A stretch of 64,000 nucleotides of DNA from Litorimonas sp046250185 (GCF_046250185.1 NZ_CP176469.1); one strand, 5' to 3'. Shown: positions 1 through 8,738, counted from the first letter of the stretch. The notes: generated by a model from the sequence alone, not told the origin. Numbers and translations: made by a program.

Positions 1-1
1 T

Positions 2-268
2 GCTGGTCAAAGCACAGTCATTGGCGCGATCATCACCGATGCGGGCCTGTCACAAAAACAGCTCAAACGCCTCGCTATGATGGCGCAAGACGGCATTGCG
101 ATGGCCGTGCAGCCCGCCCACACGCCGCTAGATGGCGATACGATTTTCGCGCTCTCCACGGGTGATAAATTATGCGAAAGCCCTGTCTCGTTGGCAGAGC
201 TCGGCGCAGCGGCGGCTAGGGTCACGGCCCGCGCCCTCATGCGGGGCGTGCATTTCGCCAAGCCATGA
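2..268 (+). CDS. P1-family peptidase (DmpA/S58 type), C-terminal end only
   Basis: The 5' part lies outside the window; 88 C-terminal residues are present. The text AHTPLDGDTIFALSTG followed by a final helix ending ALMRGVHFAKP is characteristic of the C-terminal region of P1/S58 N-terminal-nucleophile aminopeptidases (DmpA, NylC, L-aminopeptidase/esterase family). The self-cleavage site and nucleophile normally lie further upstream and cannot be checked here. The stop codon overlaps the start of the next gene (ATGA), so the two are probably co-transcribed. The family call rests on recognition of this tail only. Confidence 0.75.
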   Translation, partial: AGQSTVIGAIITDAGLSQKQLKRLAMMAQDGIAMAVQPAHTPLDGDTIFALSTGDKLCESPVSLAELGAAAARVTARALMRGVHFAKP

Positions 269-738
269 TCGGGCCAATCCTTAAATCACACCGCGCAAAA
301 ATTCTGCTTCTAAACAGAGATTTCGTGCATTGGCTTAGCCCGCTGGATGATGACGGCCTCGACATATTGCTGGGGCATTGCAGTTATCAAAAGCAGATCG
401 ATAATGCCTCGGGAGTTTTGCTCGGTTACGGCCATGATGTGGATTACGACCATAAAAACCTGCAATGGCTACGCCCGCGATTTGACCGATTTTATTATAT
501 TGATCGCATTATCATCGACATAGCCGCACACGGGAAAGGTCTGGCATCGCAACTCTACGCGGATTTCGAACAAGAGGCCCGCGCTCGTGATTTGCCACGA
601 CTAGTGTGTGAGGTGAACACAAAGCCAAACAATTCGCGCTCGCACGCTTTTCACCTCAGACAGGGTTTCGAAGCTATAGGTGATGTGGACTACCCTGACG
701 CGGGCGCGACTTTGCGGTATTATGAAAAGCGACTTTGA
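265..738 (+). CDS. GNAT family N-acetyltransferase
   Basis: This is a 157-residue single-domain protein with GNAT architecture. A beta strand (RIIIDIAAHGKGLASQL, about residues 82-98) leads into the acetyl-CoA pyrophosphate loop HGKGLA. The downstream segment EVNTKPNNSRSHAFHLRQGF matches the family's late motif in which a conserved Asn precedes the Phe/Tyr-rich C-terminal strand. It would transfer an acetyl group from acetyl-CoA to an amine; the substrate cannot be predicted. The ATG overlaps the stop of the upstream peptidase by four bases, which argues for translational coupling. tRNA-Arg follows on the same strand. Confidence 0.8.
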   Translation: MIGPILKSHRAKILLLNRDFVHWLSPLDDDGLDILLGHCSYQKQIDNASGVLLGYGHDVDYDHKNLQWLRPRFDRFYYIDRIIIDIAAHGKGLASQLYADFEQEARARDLPRLVCEVNTKPNNSRSHAFHLRQGFEAIGDVDYPDAGATLRYYEKRL

Positions 739-848
739 GCCGAAAAACTTTTGTCAGATTTAACCATAGAAAACACTTGCAGGGCGCGGGCGAATACGCT
801 TTAAGGCGGCTTCGCGAATGCGAACATGTTTGCGCAATAGCGCAACTG

Positions 849-925
849 GCACCGGTAGCTCAGCTGGATAGAGTACCTGACTACGAATCAGGGGGTCGGG
901 GGTTCGAATCCTCCCCGGTGCGCCA
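849..925 (+). tRNA. tRNA-Arg (anticodon ACG)
   Basis: A full cloverleaf can be drawn. The acceptor stem GCACCGG (849-855) pairs with CCGGTGC (915-921), followed by discriminator G and an encoded CCA (923-925). The D arm holds AGCTCAGCTGGATAG. The anticodon stem CCTGA/TCAGG encloses loop CTACGAA with anticodon ACG at 883-885. The T arm holds GGTTCGAATCC. A34 would be deaminated to inosine, so the tRNA reads CGU, CGC and CGA. Its 3' end borders integrase-arm-like repeats, suggesting past use as an attachment site. Confidence 0.97.
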
Positions 926-1589
926 TTATTTTCCTGTAAATACCCCAAAAGCCTTTATTTTTCCGAAATAGACTAACTCAGTGTCTCTGCTAAACTCATT
1001 ATTGAGCTACTTTTTGTGCTACAAAATGAGCTACAACGGAGCGCAGTTTAGGATTCGAGCCTTGATTTGTTAAGTTAGTGTTTAGGGGAGGGGTCTCCCG
1101 CCCCTTTGTCATAGTCGCCCATGTTGCGTATTTGCGCAGCGTAGAAAGTTATTTAGCTAGCAGAGCGATTGCGTCCGGAAGCGCATACTGAGCTTTGGCG
1201 GAATAGTCATGCGTTTGAATTTGAGCCGATGAATATGCATTGATGTCGAGAAAAGACTTTGATGGCGATGGGGAGTTTACGCTCGCAAAATATACGCCCA
1301 AACCACTGAAACTATGTTTTGAAAGCGCATGAAATATAACTCGTCTGATGGAAGGCCCTGCGAATTTAAATGATATATTGATTGCCCTGAATAGCAACTT
1401 TGTTGAGGGTGGCGACTATCTGGATTGGGCCTGCAAAGACGTCATACACGTAATCGCTTGGATTGCACGATCAATTAACTCCTCGCGTGTATATGACTCG
1501 TAAATTTGTTGCGTCGCTATGGGTCAGGATATTGAAGAGGCTGATCTCGCTGCGGCTTGCGCCATAAGGATATGAAAGAAGCGATTGCC
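926..1589. other. Gene-poor stretch downstream of tRNA-Arg, possible integration scar
   Basis: No convincing gene is seen in these roughly 660 bases. The stretch is more AT-rich than its flanks. It holds three direct repeats of TGWGCTAC at 1003-1034. It also holds an imperfect GC-rich hairpin at 1084-1105 (AGGGGAGGG / CCCGCCCCT, one mismatch) followed by TTTG, which could act as a weak terminator. A reading frame of 82 codons on the minus strand (1149-1397, TTG start) has no recognisable family. The promoter of galU should lie near the right end. Confidence 0.6.
1003..1034 (+). repeat. Three 8-bp direct repeats at 12-bp spacing (integrase arm-site-like)
   Basis: TGAGCTAC at 1003-1010, TGTGCTAC at 1015-1022 and TGAGCTAC at 1027-1034 start exactly 12 bases apart. 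Regularly spaced short direct repeats close to a tRNA 3' end are the usual look of arm-type binding sites for tyrosine integrases. No integrase gene is present in the window, so a relic of an excised or degraded element is inferred. Confidence 0.55.
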
Positions 1590-2471
1590 ATGAAACCTGT
1601 CCGAATTGCCGTTTTGCCTGTGGCCGGCTTTGGCACGCGAGTCTTGCCTGCTACGAAAACCATACCGAAAGAAATGCTGCCGGTCGTCGATCAACCTGCG
1701 CTGCAATATGTTGTAGACGAAGCGGTCGAGGCTGGGATTGAGCATTTCGTCTTTGTGACGGGGCGTCAGAAAAGCGCGATTGAAGATTATTTCGACAGTG
1801 CTTACGAGTTGGAAGACTCGCTGCAGCGCAAAGGCAAATCAGACATTCTTAATGCAATGAAGGCCAAGCAGCCGCGCGAAGGCTCTATGAGTTTTGTCCG
1901 CCAGCAAGCCGCCAAAGGTCTTGGTCATGCCGTGTGGTGCGCGCGAGATATTGTTGGTAATGAACCTTTCGCTGTTCTGCTGCCAGACGTCTTGGTGCAA
2001 GCCAAGCAAAGCTGCCTCTCGCAAATGATGGACGTATATCACAAGGTCGGCGGCAATGTCATAGCAGTTGACGCCGTCGCAGTTGATCAAGTTTCAAATT
2101 ACGGCGTGATCAAGCCCAAAGCTGGTTCGGATTATAAGAACCAAAAACTGATTGAAATGGACGGGATGGTTGAAAAACCTGCTTTTGCAGACGCGCCGTC
2201 TAACTTAAAAATCACCGGCCGCTATATTTTACAGCCTGAATTGATGGGTCTTCTTAAGGATCAGGAAGCGGGTGCAGGCGGGGAAATCCAACTGACTGAT
2301 GCCATGGCGCGACTGATGGCGGATCAGACATTTCACGCTTTGGCCTATGATGGGCAGGACTATGATTGCGGGAGTAAGATCGGATATCTCGAAGCCGTCG
2401 TCGCTTTCGCCATGAGCCACCCCGAAATTGGCGCCGAGGCTCAGGCATTGCTCAAGCGAATGGCGAAGTAG
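1590..2471 (+). CDS. galU: UTP--glucose-1-phosphate uridylyltransferase
   Basis: GalU makes UDP-glucose from UTP and glucose-1-phosphate, feeding polysaccharide and LPS synthesis. The 293-residue protein starts with the family's nucleotide-binding signature VAGFGTRVLPATKTIPKEML and continues with VVDQPALQYVVDEA. The later segment GVIKPKAG and the metal/sugar-binding DYDCGSKIGYLEAV near the C-terminus also fit GalU. I chose ATG 1590 because homologs begin MKPVRxAVxPVAG and an AAAGAAG ribosome site lies eight bases upstream. In-frame starts at 1557 (TTG) and 1572 (ATG) are less likely. galE follows after about 50 bases, and the two plus the mutase form a sugar-nucleotide group. Confidence 0.95.
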   Translation: MKPVRIAVLPVAGFGTRVLPATKTIPKEMLPVVDQPALQYVVDEAVEAGIEHFVFVTGRQKSAIEDYFDSAYELEDSLQRKGKSDILNAMKAKQPREGSMSFVRQQAAKGLGHAVWCARDIVGNEPFAVLLPDVLVQAKQSCLSQMMDVYHKVGGNVIAVDAVAVDQVSNYGVIKPKAGSDYKNQKLIEMDGMVEKPAFADAPSNLKITGRYILQPELMGLLKDQEAGAGGEIQLTDAMARLMADQTFHALAYDGQDYDCGSKIGYLEAVVAFAMSHPEIGAEAQALLKRMAK

Positions 2472-2524
2472 CAGGCCGCTCAATCATTTGACGCGGGACA
2501 CTGTGTCGTGACAAAGCCTTTTCC

Positions 2525-3544
2525 ATGACGGCAGCAGACCACAATTTTGCAGGACGCAAGTTTATCATCGTCGGCGGGGCGGGCTATATTGGCAGTCATG
2601 TCTGTAAGATGATTGCAAAACTAGGCGGCGTGCCGATAACATTCGATAATTTCTCTGCAGGCCATAAGCATGCTGTCAAATGGGGGCCATATGTCGAGGT
2701 TGACTTGCGCGACCGGGCGGCGACGCTTGCGGCGATGCAGGCACATAAATCTGTGAATACGGTCATCCATCTCGCTAGCTCGATTGAAGTCGGTATAGGT
2801 GAAAAACACCCTGCAGAGTTTTACGACAACAATGTGTCCGGCGCGCTGAACCTCCTCCTTGCTATGCGCGAAACAGAGGCAGAGCGGCTTATTTTTTCCT
2901 CGACCTGCGCCACTTACGGCGAAACGCAAAACATGCCGCTGCAAGAAAGCCAGCCGCAAATCCCAGTCAGTGTTTACGGCAAAACAAAGCTCGCGATAGA
3001 GCATATGATCCAGAGTTTTCATAAAGCCTACGGTCTCAATTACGTTACCCTGCGATACTTCAATGCGTCGGGTGCGGACGAGGGCGGCGATATCGGTGAA
3101 GAGCATGATCCTGAAACGCATTTAATTCCCAATGCCCTTAAGGCAGCGGCGGGACTGGGCGGGAAAATGAAGTTATTTGGGACGGATTACGACACGCCTG
3201 ATGGCACTTGCATACGCGATTATATTCACGTCAACGATATTGCCCGCGCGCATATTCTATCAGAGTTGGCATTTGATAATGGCTTGCAGAGAGCAGAACT
3301 CAATATCGGCACGGGGCAGGGGGTGAGCAATCTTGAGATATTACAGACGATAGAACGCGTCACGGGCCACGCTGTGCCTTATGACCTTGCACCGCGCCGC
3401 GAGGGCGACCTGACTCGGCTTTACGCGGATTCACAGAGGGCGCGAGAGACTATCGGCTTCGTGCCTGAACATTCTTCAATCGAGACGATTATTAAAACCG
3501 CGTGGAATTTTCACAAGCGCGTGTGGAATATTCCTGATAAATAA
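2525..3544 (+). CDS. galE: UDP-glucose 4-epimerase
   Basis: This extended short-chain dehydrogenase/reductase interconverts UDP-glucose and UDP-galactose with a bound NAD. The 339-residue length is typical. The Rossmann motif GGAGYIGSH (Gly17, Gly20, Gly23) lies near the N-terminus. The catalytic YxxxK is Tyr151-Gly-Lys-Thr-Lys155, preceded by the Ser/Thr of SSTCATYG (about 125-132). The segment RYFNASGADEGGDIGE is the usual epimerase substrate-binding stretch. It follows galU on the same strand, so UDP-glucose made upstream is the natural substrate for UDP-galactose supply to envelope glycans. Confidence 0.95.
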   Translation: MTAADHNFAGRKFIIVGGAGYIGSHVCKMIAKLGGVPITFDNFSAGHKHAVKWGPYVEVDLRDRAATLAAMQAHKSVNTVIHLASSIEVGIGEKHPAEFYDNNVSGALNLLLAMRETEAERLIFSSTCATYGETQNMPLQESQPQIPVSVYGKTKLAIEHMIQSFHKAYGLNYVTLRYFNASGADEGGDIGEEHDPETHLIPNALKAAAGLGGKMKLFGTDYDTPDGTCIRDYIHVNDIARAHILSELAFDNGLQRAELNIGTGQGVSNLEILQTIERVTGHAVPYDLAPRREGDLTRLYADSQRARETIGFVPEHSSIETIIKTAWNFHKRVWNIPDK

Positions 3545-3601
3545 TATATCGCTCTCCTCACAACGTTCATTCGTAACCTAACCTTCAAAGTGACTATCTG
3601 T

Positions 3602-5122
3602 ATGACCCGCAAACCTTTGCCGAATATTGCTTCCAACACTATCGAGTTTGAAACGAAGCCCCTCATCAAGCCAACAGGGTTTCGCGAATATGACGCCCGC
3701 TGGTGGTTTGGTCTGCCAGAGCATGAAAAGGCATCAGAGCTAAACCTTTACGGGGTTCAAGCGCTGGGCGAAGGACTCGGCACGTTGATGTATGAGCGCG
3801 GTGTTGACCCGAAAATCGCTGTGGGTCACGACTTTCGTCACTACTCGCTGGGCATTAAACAAGCGCTGATTATCGGGCTGATGAATTCTGGGATTGAAGT
3901 ATTGGATATAGGCTTGGCCCTCTCGCCTATGGCTTATTTTGCGCAGTTCCATTTGGAATGTGCAGGTGTGGCAATGGTCACGGCGAGCCATAATTCTAAT
4001 GGCTGGACGGGCGTGAAAATGGGCATTGAAGCGCCGCTGACTTTTGGACCGGACGAGATGAGCCGCCTCAAAGATATCGTATTGGGTGCGCAGTCTAAGC
4101 CGCGCGCGGGTGGATCATACCGCTATGTTGACGGTGTCCGCGAGGCCTATATTGATGACCTCGTCAAAGGCATCAAGCTGGAGAATAATATCAAAGTTGT
4201 GGCGGCTTGCGGGAACGGCACAGCGGGCGCATTTGCCCCCGAAGTCCTAGAGCGGATCGGCGCAGAAGTCATCGCGGTCGAGTGTGATCTCGACTACACT
4301 TTCCCCAATTATAATCCCAACCCCGAAGCCATGGAAATGCTTCATGCCATGCGCGACGAAGTCTTAAAACACGGCGCAGATGTGGCCCTCGGCTTTGACG
4401 GCGACGGGGATCGCTGCGGCGTCGTCGATAATGAGGGCGAAGAGATTTTTGCAGATAAAGTCGGCGTTATGCTCGCGCGTGATCTCTCGGCGATCCATGA
4501 CAATGCGCAATTCGTCGTCGATGTGAAATCAACAGGATTATTTGATACCGACCCCGTTTTAAAGGGGAACGGTGCGAAAACGGATTACTACAAAACAGGT
4601 CACAGCTATATCAAACGCCGCGTGAACGAATTGGACGCGTTGGTCGGGTTTGAGAAGTCAGGGCATTATTTCTTCAACGCACCAATCGGTCGCGGCTATG
4701 ATTGCGGGCCAACGTCCGCGATTGCGATTTTGCAAATGTTAGATCGGAATAAGGGTCGGACGATGGCGGATTTGCGCCGGGCTTTGCCAACGACTTACGG
4801 CTCTCCTACCATGTCGCCTTTCTGTGCGGATGAGGAAAAATACGGGGTGATCGAACAGATTATCGCAGGGTATCAAGCCGACGCGAAATCTGGTGCGAAA
4901 CTCATCGGGCAAGACATTCGTGATGTGAACACAGTCAACGGCGTGCGCATCACGGTTGAAGACGGCACGTGGGGTCTTGTGCGCGCCAGCTCCAACACAC
5001 CGAACTTAGTCGTGGTTGTCGAAAGCCCCGTCTCGGAAGAGAATAAGGTCGCCATGTTCCGCGATATTGAACGGCGCCTCGCGCAATATCCTGAAATTGG
5101 CGAATTCGATCAGAAGATCTAG
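3602..5122 (+). CDS. Phosphomannomutase/phosphoglucomutase
   Basis: An alpha-D-phosphohexomutase of 506 residues that interconverts hexose-1- and hexose-6-phosphates (ManB/AlgC/Pgm group). The phosphoserine loop is TASHNSNG with Ser129 as phosphoryl carrier. The Mg2+ loop is DGDGDR (Asp266-Arg271). The sugar-selectivity loop is GFEKSGHYFF, whose ExSGH form is usual for dual PMM/PGM enzymes. It follows galU and galE and would provide glucose-1-P for GalU or mannose-1-P. ATG 3602 is preferred; an in-frame GTG at 3590 is possible. The stop codon overlaps the convergent tdk stop in the tetranucleotide CTAG. Confidence 0.92.
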   Translation: MTRKPLPNIASNTIEFETKPLIKPTGFREYDARWWFGLPEHEKASELNLYGVQALGEGLGTLMYERGVDPKIAVGHDFRHYSLGIKQALIIGLMNSGIEVLDIGLALSPMAYFAQFHLECAGVAMVTASHNSNGWTGVKMGIEAPLTFGPDEMSRLKDIVLGAQSKPRAGGSYRYVDGVREAYIDDLVKGIKLENNIKVVAACGNGTAGAFAPEVLERIGAEVIAVECDLDYTFPNYNPNPEAMEMLHAMRDEVLKHGADVALGFDGDGDRCGVVDNEGEEIFADKVGVMLARDLSAIHDNAQFVVDVKSTGLFDTDPVLKGNGAKTDYYKTGHSYIKRRVNELDALVGFEKSGHYFFNAPIGRGYDCGPTSAIAILQMLDRNKGRTMADLRRALPTTYGSPTMSPFCADEEKYGVIEQIIAGYQADAKSGAKLIGQDIRDVNTVNGVRITVEDGTWGLVRASSNTPNLVVVVESPVSEENKVAMFRDIERRLAQYPEIGEFDQKI

Positions 5123-5700
5123 CCTATATCGCCTACGCGCCAATGTTTGCGGCATAGGCTGACATAGCGCTCATTCCCGCCAATTTCGACTTGTCGGCCC
5201 TTGGTGACAGCTTCGCCCTTGGAGTCTACGCGCAAAGTCATGGTGGCCTTCCGCCCGCACCAACACAGCGTCCTAATCTCTCGCAAATCATCGGCGATGG
5301 CGAGCAGGGCTTGGCTGCCTGGGAAAAGTCGTCCAGCGAAGTCTGTGCGGAGGCCATAACACATGATCGGGATGCGATGATCGTCCGACACATGAGATAG
5401 CTGCCAGACTTGATCGCGCGTGAGGAATTGCGCTTCGTCAATTAGCACACAATCGATCGGTTTCGCCCCATGCGCTTCCAAGATATATTGCTCCAAATCC
5501 GTCTCTGTCTGGAACACATCCGCTTCGGCGTTGAGGCCAATGCGGGATAAAATCTGCGTATCGGCATTTTCACGATTATCGATTGCGGGTTTGAGCAGCA
5601 AAGTGTGCATGCCGCGCTCGATATAGTTATACGACGACTGCAGGAGGATCGTCGATTTTCCTGCATTCATGGCTGCGTAATTGAAATAGAGCTTGGACAC
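5119..5700 (-). CDS. tdk: Thymidine kinase (type II)
   Basis: Phosphorylates thymidine and deoxyuridine with ATP in pyrimidine salvage. From the GTG at 5700 the protein is 193 residues and begins MSKLYFNYAAMNAGKST, matching the family start with its P-loop at residues 9-16. The Walker B/catalytic region is LIDEAQFL. The C-terminal zinc module (CWCGRKAT and later SLCRKHW) and lasso text GGNERYVS are present. An ATG at 5802 would add 34 residues with no counterpart in the family, so I reject it. It opens a run of nucleoside genes (tdk, nupC, udk). Confidence 0.9.
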   Translation of the reverse strand: MSKLYFNYAAMNAGKSTILLQSSYNYIERGMHTLLLKPAIDNRENADTQILSRIGLNAEADVFQTETDLEQYILEAHGAKPIDCVLIDEAQFLTRDQVWQLSHVSDDHRIPIMCYGLRTDFAGRLFPGSQALLAIADDLREIRTLCWCGRKATMTLRVDSKGEAVTKGRQVEIGGNERYVSLCRKHWRVGDIG

Positions 5701-5837
5701 AGGCAGGGCTTTCGGCGGAGCAGTTAAAGAATCACAGACAAAACTATGACCCAAGCCCGCGCGATTCTCTAGCCTGTGAACATAATTCCTGAGGGCGGCC
5801 ATTGATCGGCGGGCGGGGCTTGCGCTAAAGGCCTCCT

Positions 5838-6779
5838 ATGACAGTCACAATCACGCCCGTATCTTTCTCGCTCTGGTCCACAGACCGCGCTGCGTTTGCG
5901 CAAGCTTTGGGGGCGTCGTTGCTTGAGACGGGCTTTGCGATCATTGAAGGTCACACAATCCCGCAATCCAAGATTGACGGTGCGCATCAAGCGGCCAAAG
6001 ATTTCTTCGCTCTGCCAGCCGAGGCCAAGCATCATTATTTTGATCCCAAGGGGGCAGGGCAGCGCGGCTACACGCCATTTGGGACCGAAAACGCCAAGGG
6101 GCAATCAGCAGCAGATTTGAAAGAGTTTTGGCACACAGGCCGCGCTCTGCCGCAAGGGTCGCCCTACCGCGAATTTATGGCCGACACGCCAGAGGTCACA
6201 GAAGTCGAGGATTTCGACACTGACACGCGCGATTTGTTTGAGGCTTTCGATCAATTTGGGGGCGAGCTGTTAGAAGCAATCGCACTTTATTTGGAACTGC
6301 CGCAAGACTGGTTCGCGGACAAGGTGGATATGGGAAACTCTATTCTGCGTCTACTGCACTATCCGCCGCAAGATAATCCGCCGCCCGCTGGCACAGTGCG
6401 GGCTGGGGCGCATGAGGACATTAACTTGATCACGCTTTTACTAGGCGCAGAAGAAGCGGGCTTGCAGGCTAAGCATCGGTCAGGCGAGTGGGTAGACGTC
6501 AATCCGCCCAAGGGTGCGTTAGTGCTAAATTGTGGAGATATGCTGCAGCGATTAACGGCAGGAAAATTGCCGTCAACGACTCACCGTGTTTTAAACCCTT
6601 CGCCAGAGCGGGCCAAATTCCCGCGCTATTCCATGCCGTTTTTCCTGCACCCCAATGCGGATTTCCTGATCACGCCACTGCCAAGCTGTTTGGCAGAGGG
6701 TTATGTGGGGGAGCCGCCGATTACGGCGCTGGATTATTTGACAGAACGTCTGATCGAGATTGGCCTGATCAAGCCTTAG
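5838..6779 (+). CDS. Isopenicillin N synthase-like Fe(II)/2-oxoglutarate oxygenase
   Basis: A 313-residue non-haem iron dioxygenase of the IPNS/2OG-Fe(II) superfamily. The N-terminal DIOX_N-type domain carries TGFAIIEGH and AKHHYFDPKG. The jelly-roll has metal ligands His192 and Asp194 (AHEDINLITLL) and His249 (TTHRVLNP). The RxS pair Arg263-Tyr-Ser265 (PRYSMPFF) is the usual 2-oxoglutarate carboxylate site. The substrate is unknown. The gene sits between tdk and nupC/udk. Because fungal pyrimidine and deoxynucleoside hydroxylases fall in this superfamily, a role in nucleoside or base oxidation is conceivable but only inferred. Its stop overlaps the convergent nupC stop. Confidence 0.88.
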   Translation: MTVTITPVSFSLWSTDRAAFAQALGASLLETGFAIIEGHTIPQSKIDGAHQAAKDFFALPAEAKHHYFDPKGAGQRGYTPFGTENAKGQSAADLKEFWHTGRALPQGSPYREFMADTPEVTEVEDFDTDTRDLFEAFDQFGGELLEAIALYLELPQDWFADKVDMGNSILRLLHYPPQDNPPPAGTVRAGAHEDINLITLLLGAEEAGLQAKHRSGEWVDVNPPKGALVLNCGDMLQRLTAGKLPSTTHRVLNPSPERAKFPRYSMPFFLHPNADFLITPLPSCLAEGYVGEPPITALDYLTERLIEIGLIKP

Positions 6780-8005
6780 ACTGCGACCAATATTCCAGCA
6801 AGCGCCGCCGACATGAGATTGGCGAGCGAGGCGGCAAACACAGCCTTAATCCCCATTTTCGCAATCTCTCCCATGCGGTCGGGCATCAGCATGCCAAGCC
6901 CGCCGAGGAGAATACCGATTGAGCTAAGGTTTGCGAAGCCACAGAGCGCAAATGTCAGGATGATATAAGTGCGTTTTGACAAAGTGCTTTCCGCCTCTAC
7001 CAAGCTGATATAGCCGATGAATTCGTTAAGGACGACTTTTTCGCCAAAGATTGCGCCCGCTTGCTGCGCCTCTGCCCATGGAATATTTAGCGCCCACATG
7101 ACGGGGGAGAAAATCAGGCCGAGTATTGATTGCACGGACAGATTTTCCATCCCAAACAAATTGCCCGCCCAACCGAGCAAGCCGTTACACAATGCGATCA
7201 AGCCAACGAAAGCCAGCAACATCGCGCCGACATTTACGGCGAGTGTGACTCCATTTTGCGCCCCGACTGCCGCCGCCATAATCACATTGGGGTGCTTGCG
7301 GGCATCACCCAATGCATAAATATCTTTGGCCACGATTGTCGCGTCATCTTTGGGGTCAGGCATGATAATCTTCGCCATCAGAAGCCCGCCAGGCGCGGAC
7401 ATGAAACAGGCTGCGATCAAATATTCTGCAGGGATACCGAGTTGAATATAGCCCGCCAACACCGTCCCGGCGACTGAGGCGAGGCCAGAGACCATAATCG
7501 CAAATAGCTCATATTTGGTGATACCTGAGAGGTAAGGCTTTAAGCTGAGCGGGGCTTCGGTCTGCCCGACGAAAATATTGGCAATCACATTAAGGGATTC
7601 GACGGGCTTTGTGCCCGTGATGAAACGGAGGCCAATCCCGCCAATCCGCACAATCCATTGCATAATCCGTAAGTGATATAGCACTTCCATGAGGGCAGCG
7701 AAAAACACGATGACGGGGAGAACGCGCACAATGAAACTAAAGCCCAGCGACTCGTCTGCCAGCCCGCCAAAGATCATTTCAATCCCGGCATCGGCATAGC
7801 TTAGCAATGCTGTGACTTTGACAGACATGGCTGTCAGCACGGTTTTCCCAAACGGCACGTAAAGGACAAAAATCGCGATTATGACTTGCAAGGCAAAGCA
7901 GGTCAGCACGATGCGCGGACGGATAGCGCGACGATTTTCAGAGGCCAGCAGGGCCAGGCCCAAAATCACAGCAACGCCGATTAGGCCAAAGGCGGGATGA
8001 TTCAT
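6776..8005 (-). CDS. nupC: Concentrative nucleoside transporter, NupC family
   Basis: An inner-membrane Na+- or H+-coupled nucleoside importer (CNT family) of 409 residues, the usual length for bacterial members. Roughly eight to ten hydrophobic segments are visible. The core contains the substrate-binding text IFVGQTEAPL (about residues 158-167) and the later NEFIGYISL, both CNT hallmarks. The C-terminal half repeats the helix-loop pattern GFANLSSIGILLGGLGML. It follows udk by 9 bases on the minus strand, so import and phosphorylation of nucleosides are coupled in one transcript. Confidence 0.93.
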   Translation of the reverse strand: MNHPAFGLIGVAVILGLALLASENRRAIRPRIVLTCFALQVIIAIFVLYVPFGKTVLTAMSVKVTALLSYADAGIEMIFGGLADESLGFSFIVRVLPVIVFFAALMEVLYHLRIMQWIVRIGGIGLRFITGTKPVESLNVIANIFVGQTEAPLSLKPYLSGITKYELFAIMVSGLASVAGTVLAGYIQLGIPAEYLIAACFMSAPGGLLMAKIIMPDPKDDATIVAKDIYALGDARKHPNVIMAAAVGAQNGVTLAVNVGAMLLAFVGLIALCNGLLGWAGNLFGMENLSVQSILGLIFSPVMWALNIPWAEAQQAGAIFGEKVVLNEFIGYISLVEAESTLSKRTYIILTFALCGFANLSSIGILLGGLGMLMPDRMGEIAKMGIKAVFAASLANLMSAALAGILVAV

Positions 8006-8014
8006 GGGAGGGCC

Positions 8015-8674
8015 TTACGCGCTGGCGCTGGAAAGATGGGGCGACGCAATGGCTGGCATCGCGATGGAATTATGAATTCTTGCGACCAAGCCGCTTAGGT
8101 CTGTGACGTATTCTTCCTGCGGCACCACCAAGTCAGCATGCGCGGCAGACGGTCGAATATAGGCGTCGTGGGCTGGGCGCACTTCAGTGTGAAATTGTTG
8201 CAACACACATTCCGCCGTGCGGCCACGCTCCTGTATGTCGCGAATTTGACGACGTTCCAAACGTGTGGCCTCGTCACAGCGGACATAGACGCTCATATCA
8301 AAAAGCTCTCGCAGGTGGGACTGGGAGAGCAGTAATAAGCCTTCTAGTATAATGTACCGCGTGGCGATCTGCGGAATTTCGGCCTCGCGACGACGATGAG
8401 TCGCAAAATCATATGACGGCAGCGCCACAGCTTTCCCCGATTGCAGCGCCAGCAAGTCTGCGCGCATTTGATCAAAATCAAGCGCTTCGGGAATGTCAAA
8501 ATTGGGGAGAGAGCCTTCGTCAAAATGACGGTCGAGGAGATCAAAGTAGTAATCGTCTTGGCGGATGAGGAGACAGTTCTCGCGGCCCACATGCTCGCGC
8601 AGAGCCTTGGCCAAAGTCGTCTTGCCAGAACAACTCCCGCCAGCAATCGCAATAATTTGGGGCACACCAGCCAT
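8015..8674 (-). CDS. udk: Uridine kinase
   Basis: Phosphorylates uridine and cytidine to the monophosphates, trapping nucleosides imported by the adjacent NupC. The 219-residue protein begins MAGVPQIIAIAGGSCSGKTT with a P-loop at about residues 11-19. The family text QDDYYFD (nucleoside-binding Asp), NFDIPEALDFD, and a lid region RLERRQIRDIQERGR follow. The tail after about residue 200 is Ser/Ala-rich and unconserved. It leads a udk-nupC operon. A perfect-looking Pho box (8721-8738) lies 47 bases upstream of its start, though oriented toward the divergent receptor gene. Confidence 0.92.
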   Translation of the reverse strand: MAGVPQIIAIAGGSCSGKTTLAKALREHVGRENCLLIRQDDYYFDLLDRHFDEGSLPNFDIPEALDFDQMRADLLALQSGKAVALPSYDFATHRRREAEIPQIATRYIILEGLLLLSQSHLRELFDMSVYVRCDEATRLERRQIRDIQERGRTAECVLQQFHTEVRPAHDAYIRPSAAHADLVVPQEEYVTDLSGLVARIHNSIAMPAIASPHLSSASA

Positions 8675-8720
8675 TGCTTGTCCTCATGCGTGAGCAAAGC
8701 CGTCTGAGGCAAAGCTATCA

Positions 8721-8738
8721 CAGTCAAAAATCTGTCAT
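8721..8738 (+). promoter_or_regulatory. Pho box (PhoB binding site), distal
   Basis: CAGTCAA-AAAT-CTGTCAT: two 7-bp half-sites separated by a 4-bp A/T spacer. Compared with the enterobacterial PhoB consensus CTGTCAT-AAAT-CTGTCAT it matches 16 of 18 positions. It sits 47 bases from the udk start and about 260 from the receptor start. Phosphate-starvation control of one or both divergent units is inferred. Confidence 0.7.

Noticed and set aside
1149..1397. 82-codon frame on the minus strand with TTG start
   Set aside because: A stop lies just upstream, there is no ribosome site and no recognisable family; it lies in a scar-like, gene-poor stretch.
2621..3121. 166-codon minus-strand frame
   Set aside because: Entirely antisense to galE, whose motifs are intact; no family resemblance.
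5701..5802. N-terminal extension of thymidine kinase from ATG 5802
   Set aside because: The extra 34 residues have no counterpart in the family and no ribosome site; GTG 5700 gives the canonical start.
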